Shown: positions 59,569 through 64,000 of the stretch, piece after piece
Layout of the letters: each line of letters starts with the position of its first letter
Numbering within the stretch: position 1 is the stretch's first letter
Origin: Gimesia aquarii
GTDB taxonomy: Bacteria > Planctomycetota > Planctomycetia > Planctomycetales > Planctomycetaceae
DNA length: 64,000 nucleotides
Assembly (NCBI RefSeq): GCF_007748195.1
Contig: NZ_CP037920.1
Span: forward strand, 868,001-932,000
Direction: 5' to 3'
Position numbers and translations under genes: made by a program
Notes under the pieces: model-generated
The model's database searches: none
Seen by the model: only the letters and a program-made list of their open reading frames with translations
Told to the model about the DNA's origin: nothing

Positions 59569-60930
59569 ATGAAAAATACAACCTGGATTCCCCTTCTGGC
59601 GGCCGCAATGATAATGGCCTGCTTTGGAGAGAATGCCCAGGCAGGCTACCTGGGAGCAGGTAGTTATAACTGTTGTCCCACAGAAGCATGTGCATCCTGT
59701 GGTGATTATAGCGCTGCCAAACAATGTTCAAATACCTGTTACAAGACAGTCATTGATACTGTCTGGGAAAAGCAGAACTATACCTGTCAAAAAACAGTGT
59801 ATGATACAATCTGCGAAAAAGTTCCTGTTCAATACACCAAGAATGTTTACAAGACCTGCTACCGTGATGAATGCTATACGGTTTGCAAGCCTGTCTACAA
59901 AACATGCTATCGAGACGTCTGCTACAAAGTCTGTCGTCCCGTTTACAAGACCTGTTATCGAACAGTAACCTGCAAACGCAGACGGCCCGTTTATAACACT
60001 TGCTACCGCGATGTATGCTACTCGGTATGTAAGCCTGTTTATAACACTTGCTATCGCGACGTTTGTTACACAGTAAGACGTCCAATTTGCGAAACTCACT
60101 ATCGGGATGTCTGCTGCACGATTTACAAAACAAAATACAAAACCTGTTACCGGGATGTCTGCCGTACTGTTTGCAAGCCTGTTCATACCTGGCATAACGT
60201 TGAAGTTTGCTGTGGTGAATGGAAAACAACCACAGAACACTGCCCTGGACCAGTCGTTGAAAAATGTATCTGTGAACCAGGGACCTGGGAATATGATTGC
60301 AGCTCATGCTGCCCGATCTACAAGCCCGGTTGCTGCAAAAAAGTGAAAGTTCAATGTCCTGGAACAACAATTTGCCGACGTATCTGGTGTCCCAAGACGG
60401 TGACCAGAAAGGTTTGCTGCACAACTTACCAGCGCGAAGTAAAGCACGAGCGGGTTCCTTACACAGTATGTGAGCGAGTTCCTTGCACGATTACCAAAAA
60501 GGTGCCTTACACATGTGTTCGTTATGAGTGTGAAACACGAACCAAGAGAGTTCCTTACACAACCTGCAAGATGGTGCGTGAATGCCGCACTCGTAAAGTT
60601 CCTTACACGACTTGTTGCTGGAAGGAAGAATGTGTTACTAAACAGGTTCCTTATACAACTTGCACCATGGTTTCAGAATGCCGAACCAGAAAGGTTCCTT
60701 ACACCACCTGTAGCTATGAGCAAAAGACCTGTACTCGAAAAGTTCCTTACACAACTTGCCAGCAAGTGTGCTGCACGAGATATGTAACGCGAACCAAATG
60801 TGTGCCACGAACTGTTTGTGTCACGAAAACACGATGTGTGCCAAGACAAGTCTGCCGTAAAGTGCCTGTCTGCTGCCCCGCGCCAAAGACATGCACTGCA
60901 CCGGCTCCCAAGACTTGTGTCAGCAACTAG
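59569..60930 (+). CDS. Cysteine-rich YTV-type wall protein
   Basis: The 453-residue protein has a signal peptide (WIPLLAAAMIMACFGENAQA), so it is exported. It belongs to the cysteine-rich YTV-motif proteins reported as structural wall components of planctomycetes. Residues 93-204 form seven 16-residue repeats of the form VYKTCYRDVCYTVCKP. Residues 295-406 form seven more of the form KVPYTTCxxxxECRTR, the first made of two 8-residue halves. The many cysteines should cross-link the protein by disulfide bonds. A strong terminator follows, and no partner gene is adjacent, so it is probably expressed alone. Confidence 0.87.
   Translation: MKNTTWIPLLAAAMIMACFGENAQAGYLGAGSYNCCPTEACASCGDYSAAKQCSNTCYKTVIDTVWEKQNYTCQKTVYDTICEKVPVQYTKNVYKTCYRDECYTVCKPVYKTCYRDVCYKVCRPVYKTCYRTVTCKRRRPVYNTCYRDVCYSVCKPVYNTCYRDVCYTVRRPICETHYRDVCCTIYKTKYKTCYRDVCRTVCKPVHTWHNVEVCCGEWKTTTEHCPGPVVEKCICEPGTWEYDCSSCCPIYKPGCCKKVKVQCPGTTICRRIWCPKTVTRKVCCTTYQREVKHERVPYTVCERVPCTITKKVPYTCVRYECETRTKRVPYTTCKMVRECRTRKVPYTTCCWKEECVTKQVPYTTCTMVSECRTRKVPYTTCSYEQKTCTRKVPYTTCQQVCCTRYVTRTKCVPRTVCVTKTRCVPRQVCRKVPVCCPAPKTCTAPAPKTCVSN
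59845..60180 (+). repeat. First 7 x 48-base coding repeat array in the YTV gene
   Basis: Seven in-frame 48-base units encode 16-residue repeats with the core TCYRDVCYxVCxP. Units 3 and 6 are the most divergent. The register is exact, with no insertion between units. Confidence 0.85.
60451..60786 (+). repeat. Second 7 x 48-base coding repeat array in the YTV gene
   Basis: Seven 48-base units encode repeats beginning RVPYT or KVPYT. The first unit is two 24-base halves (RVPYTVCE, RVPCTITK), which suggests an older 8-residue unit. Confidence 0.8.
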
Positions 60931-60980
60931 TCAAAGAGAAGCCAGAAGCGCTTTCAGTAATTGAAAATTGAAACTGCGAG

Positions 60981-61013
60981 AGGGCGGTTGATTTCTGATC
61001 AACCGCCCTTTTT
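60981..61013 (+). terminator. Rho-independent terminator after the YTV gene
   Basis: A perfect 12-base stem (AGGGCGGTTGAT with ATCAACCGCCCT), a 5-base loop and a T run give a strong intrinsic terminator about 50 bases after the stop codon. Confidence 0.93.
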
Positions 61014-61200
61014 GTATTAGGGAGGAGGGAGATCGTCTCTCAGATCGGCAGCATATAGTGGCTGCTCCGCCCCAGAAGAGGAATATTTCGAAGACAACCC
61101 AATACGGACTCTGATTTTTATTGCTGGGTTACGCTGTCACTAACCGCAGTCTACGCTTCGTGCCAGAATACTGCGAATTTCCGCCGCGAACTGGTTCCCG

Positions 61201-61626
61201 TTAGTTGGGCTGGCTGCTGAGTGAGAAATCAATCATATTTTCACCAGGTGTGACTTCCTCAGTTAAACTGCTTTTCGAATTGTAAATTGATGGGAGCAGT
61301 TCTTTGGAGCCGGGCACCAGCGGCTCGCCCCCTTCACCTCCTGTCGCCGCACGTTCCGTGGTGATTTTTATATTGTGTGAACCAATCACCGCTCCTGCTT
61401 TTTCGATTGAGTATTGTAATTCATAAACGCCTTCGGCATTTGTTGTACCGACTGATGTTCGTCCTTCCGATGGGGAAAACTCAACCCGCGCATTGGCTAT
61501 TGGTTTACCGTCGAGAGTAACATGGCCTGTTACGGAAGCGAGTTCAGGGCCCGACTCCCCGCAGCCTGTCAACATCAAGAGGGTGAAACAATTTAACGCG
61601 CACATACTCAACAACCTGAGTGGCAT
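61201..61626 (-). CDS. Small lipoprotein with carboxypeptidase-regulatory-like (Ig-like) domain
   Basis: The 141-residue protein has a lipoprotein signal (LLSMCALNCFTLLMLTGC) with the lipobox LTGC. The mature part is a single beta-sandwich domain (VTGHVTLDGKPIANARVEFS, then GTTNAEGVYELQYSIEKAGA), like carboxypeptidase regulatory-like domains. ATG 61626 has AAGGA about nine bases upstream, so I prefer it to a longer frame from 61713. In planctomycetes such lipoproteins often follow DUF1559 genes, as here. It is probably at the cell surface or in the periplasm; the role is unknown. Confidence 0.82.
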   Translation of the reverse strand: MPLRLLSMCALNCFTLLMLTGCGESGPELASVTGHVTLDGKPIANARVEFSPSEGRTSVGTTNAEGVYELQYSIEKAGAVIGSHNIKITTERAATGGEGGEPLVPGSKELLPSIYNSKSSLTEEVTPGENMIDFSLSSQPN

Positions 61627-61806
61627 GGTAATTATCCTTTCAATGCAATAGATTGCCCTGTGCAAAGTGTCTCCCGCGATTATCAAGGCAACGAAATCGT
61701 AGTGGACTGTCATCGTTGAAGATTCGAGTGTCGCTCATTGAAACGCCCGACAACTGAGAACGTTTCGACAAATCGAACCCGAATAACACTGAACTTGTGG
61801 AGGAGT

Positions 61807-62805
61807 TTAGAATTCACCAATGACTTGCCCATCGGCAACGCCAATCAGACTTTCCAGCGTACTGTTGACGGCATTATCTGTATTAAGGTCGATGTTTTCG
61901 CTGATGAATCGCACGGCACCATCCGCGAGGACAAAATGAGCTCCCCCGGTATGTTGACTGCTGAAAGCCTGACGAGTAGGAACGTTTGACGGATTCGCTG
62001 GGTTAATTGGATACGTCGAGCCTCCGAAGATTGCGATCAGCCCCTGGTTTCCACTCGCCTGCTCCGGACCATTCGTTCCACCAAATTCACGAGCAGCATA
62101 AAGAGTTCCTGCGAAATAATTGCTTGTACCCAACTTATATGACCGCTCACCGACCAAAATCGTATTACTCGCTCCGTCCGTGATATCGCGAAACCGCAAT
62201 TTGCTGTCGCGCCAGAATGCGCCTGTGGCTCCCGAACCACCATTAGCACCGTTCGATGAACGAGACTGCCGCAAGGTACGGTTATTATTGGAAGCAATAT
62301 AGTTTGACACAGGAAGCTCATAATTCGTTCCATTATCTGCCTGAATTCCCTGGCCGGCATTTCCATTCAGAGTTGGCCCGGTGTCGGAGGGACAGCGGAA
62401 TGCGGCGAGCGGCTGTTGCATGCTTGTGCGGATGACTGCATCATTCAAAGCCGTTGATGCGGTTATTGGGCCTGGATTCATCTGATTATAGAGGGGAGCC
62501 TGATCAATATATGGCAAGATCATTGTGCTCCAGGCCCAATGTCCCTCGTTATCCGCAAGTGTTCCACCTGAGCCCCGTTCGTCAACATAACCGGGGGGGA
62601 ATGTGGTGAATGCATCGTGATAGTTCTGGATCGCCAGACCAATCTGCTTCAGGTTATTTTTGCACTGGGAACGACGGGCAGCTTCTCGAGCCTGTTGGAC
62701 CGCTGGCAGAAGCAGAGCGATCAAAATAGCAATAATGGCAATCACAACAAGAAGTTCTATTAAAGTAAACCCTTTTGATTGATTAGCTGTACGATGTAAC
62801 TTCAT
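61807..62805 (-). CDS. DUF1559 prepilin-like protein
   Basis: The 332-residue protein is a textbook DUF1559 member. It has the prepilin segment [20 protein letters not shown], then [20 protein letters not shown] and [15 protein letters not shown]. The C-terminus has the H-x9-DG pattern ([20 protein letters not shown]). AAGGAGAG lies just before ATG 62805. It is a paralogue of the DUF1559 gene at 44106, but here it sits with a FecR-like gene upstream and a lipoprotein gene downstream. Processing would need a prepilin peptidase encoded elsewhere. Confidence 0.92.
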   Translation of the reverse strand: MKLHRTANQSKGFTLIELLVVIAIIAILIALLLPAVQQAREAARRSQCKNNLKQIGLAIQNYHDAFTTFPPGYVDERGSGGTLADNEGHWAWSTMILPYIDQAPLYNQMNPGPITASTALNDAVIRTSMQQPLAAFRCPSDTGPTLNGNAGQGIQADNGTNYELPVSNYIASNNNRTLRQSRSSNGANGGSGATGAFWRDSKLRFRDITDGASNTILVGERSYKLGTSNYFAGTLYAAREFGGTNGPEQASGNQGLIAIFGGSTYPINPANPSNVPTRQAFSSQHTGGAHFVLADGAVRFISENIDLNTDNAVNSTLESLIGVADGQVIGEF

Positions 62806-62928
62806 GGTTCTCTCCTTCTTAAAAAATAAATAACGACATCAAGTTTAATTCAGCTCAGCTTTAAGAGAGCTATGTAATGATAATGGTCATATAAAACAGT
62901 AATGAATCAGTCTATTTCCAAAGAAAAA

Positions 62929-64000
62929 TCAGGGCGCAGAAACAAGCACTCGCAATTCATCAACGTAAGCTGTCCCGGTGAATAACTTAACAGACAATTT
63001 TTTTCGGTCTGGCGAGAGGGTCACGATATCCTGAGTCTTTCCATCCTCAACTAGTCTAATTTCTATTTCCTGATGGTTAATCATTCTCTGGGGGTTCTTA
63101 ATTAATAATGGATTGAATTGCGAATCCGATTGTATTAATAGCTTTTTGGTAGTAATTAATCCGAGCACAGGTTGGTCAAACTCAATCTCTCCCTCTGTCG
63201 GTATCAAATTCTCTTCATCATCGCTGGCAGGGTCGTAATAAAGTCGATAACAATCAACCTGTGTGCCACGAGGTATGAGATCAGTTTCTTTTTCGATTTG
63301 TTCGTAGGACCAATATCTTCCAGGTTGAGAGATTGAAACGTTAAGATCAGAATGAAGTTTTACATTTCGTGTTTCTGGGAAGAGGAAAATATGATTATCA
63401 CGCTCAATCACCTGGAATGATCCGCTGGCAACTGAGTCCGGAATTTTTTCTTGAAAGATAATACTCTTTGAGAAATTCAGAACAGGATAATCACGAGAGA
63501 TAAGTGGAATAAAATCGCTACTGGAATAAGGTCTGGTTACGATTTTTTTTGTGAGGGAATCAATCTGGATTGCTTCATTCGTTTTAATTTCTTGAATAGA
63601 CGAGCTGTTGACATCTCCTACCACAACCTTGCCGCGAAAGACATTGATCTCGGTATTCTGATTTTCTATAACATTTACAGAAAAGGAAGTTCCTAGATCA
63701 ACAATTCTGCCTGCAAGTGTTTCTACCTCGAAACCATGTCCCGATTCTGGAATGTCGGCGACAAGTTTTCCCTGATCCAGATAAACGGCATTTTTTCCGT
63801 TGGTTGTAAACGAGGCAGGGGCTTTTAGGCTGATAACGGAGCCTGACTCAAACTGTATTTCAATTGCTCCTCGGAGAAGATATCGCGTGGAGCCAGAGAA
63901 CAAAGTCTCTTTCTGTTCGACAGGGCCAGTTTTCCAGAGACTGTCCGTTATGGGAAACACATGGGCAACAGGGGTTGTCAGGTGAATAAATAGCAGCCCG
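62929..64000 (-). CDS. FecR-domain protein, partial (5' end beyond window)
   Basis: The frame stays open through the right edge, so the start lies outside the window; about 356 codons are visible. The visible N-terminal part has a FecR domain (LLRGAIEIQFESGSVISLKA, YLDQGKLVADIPESGHGF, GRIVDLGTSFSVNV, INVFRGKVVVGDV). FecR domains in planctomycetes are usually in membrane proteins encoded next to ECF sigma factors. The C-terminal ~200 residues are beta-rich and unassigned. It is upstream of the DUF1559 gene on the same strand, with a 123-base gap. The GTG near 63960 is an internal codon and not the true start. Confidence 0.82.
   Translation of the reverse strand, partial: GLLFIHLTTPVAHVFPITDSLWKTGPVEQKETLFSGSTRYLLRGAIEIQFESGSVISLKAPASFTTNGKNAVYLDQGKLVADIPESGHGFEVETLAGRIVDLGTSFSVNVIENQNTEINVFRGKVVVGDVNSSSIQEIKTNEAIQIDSLTKKIVTRPYSSSDFIPLISRDYPVLNFSKSIIFQEKIPDSVASGSFQVIERDNHIFLFPETRNVKLHSDLNVSISQPGRYWSYEQIEKETDLIPRGTQVDCYRLYYDPASDDEENLIPTEGEIEFDQPVLGLITTKKLLIQSDSQFNPLLIKNPQRMINHQEIEIRLVEDGKTQDIVTLSPDRKKLSVKLFTGTAYVDELRVLVSAP

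Noticed and set aside
59728..60424. Minus-strand Cys/Ser/Arg-rich open frames opposite the YTV gene
   Set aside because: They are shadows of the 48-base repeats in other frames, with no ribosome-binding site.
59845..60786. Regular repeats that could suggest a CRISPR array
   Set aside because: The repeats are tandem, in frame and coding, with no unique spacers and no cas genes nearby.

Overview
The window looks like a chromosomal segment of a planctomycete (phylum Planctomycetota), probably close to Gimesia (formerly Planctomyces maris). This placement is inferred from gene content, not from an rRNA gene. Markers are a cysteine-rich YTV-type wall protein, two DUF1559 prepilin-like proteins, a DUF4838 protein, a sulfatase, a FecR/DUF1559/lipoprotein cluster, a multihaem cytochrome with HEAT and TPR repeats, and a Lys/Ala/Pro-rich histone H1-like protein. 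No rRNA, tRNA, phage, transposon or CRISPR array was seen. Both edges cut genes: a DUF4838 gene on the left and a FecR-like gene on the right.

Layout. 1-12.4 kb: partial DUF4838 gene (-), SAM methyltransferase (+), 2-oxoacid:ferredoxin oxidoreductase korA-korB (+), dcd and nth (-), a LON-N domain protein and a sulfatase (+), and a small zinc-finger-like protein (-). 12.8-19.5 kb: two-gene split transketolase, a double-GNAT protein, an ornithine cyclodeaminase family protein, mazG (-), and two secreted proteins. 19.8-25.9 kb: a fused FAD/Fe-S oxidase translationally coupled to moaD, then moaE, moaA and a cysteine desulfurase-like enzyme.

26.3-45.2 kb is the dominant block: a type IV pilus / type II secretion-like assembly locus. 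It holds a PilB/GspE ATPase, a PilT-type ATPase, a second PilB/GspE ATPase, a PilC/GspF platform protein, five prepilin-like proteins, a very large (about 1,567 aa) GspK-like protein and a DUF1559 pseudopilin. No secretin, GspL/M/PilMNO or prepilin peptidase lies in the window. Shared Asp/Gly-rich modules in neighbouring pseudopilins suggest calcium-binding minor subunits.

45.6-57.9 kb: tandem clpP genes, a coiled-coil lipoprotein, a TPR protein, a GT39-type membrane glycosyltransferase, parB with two parS-like 14-mers close by, an octahaem cytochrome, hflX, a DUF3857/transglutaminase protein, and the H1-like gene. 58.3-64 kb: sugar isomerase/epimerase, the YTV protein built from two arrays of 16-residue repeats, and a minus-strand FecR / DUF1559 / lipoprotein cluster.

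Most genes sit in short operons separated by convincing hairpin terminators. Several starts were moved from the longest possible frame to codons with better ribosome-binding sites. Functional calls rest on motifs read by eye; no database search was run.
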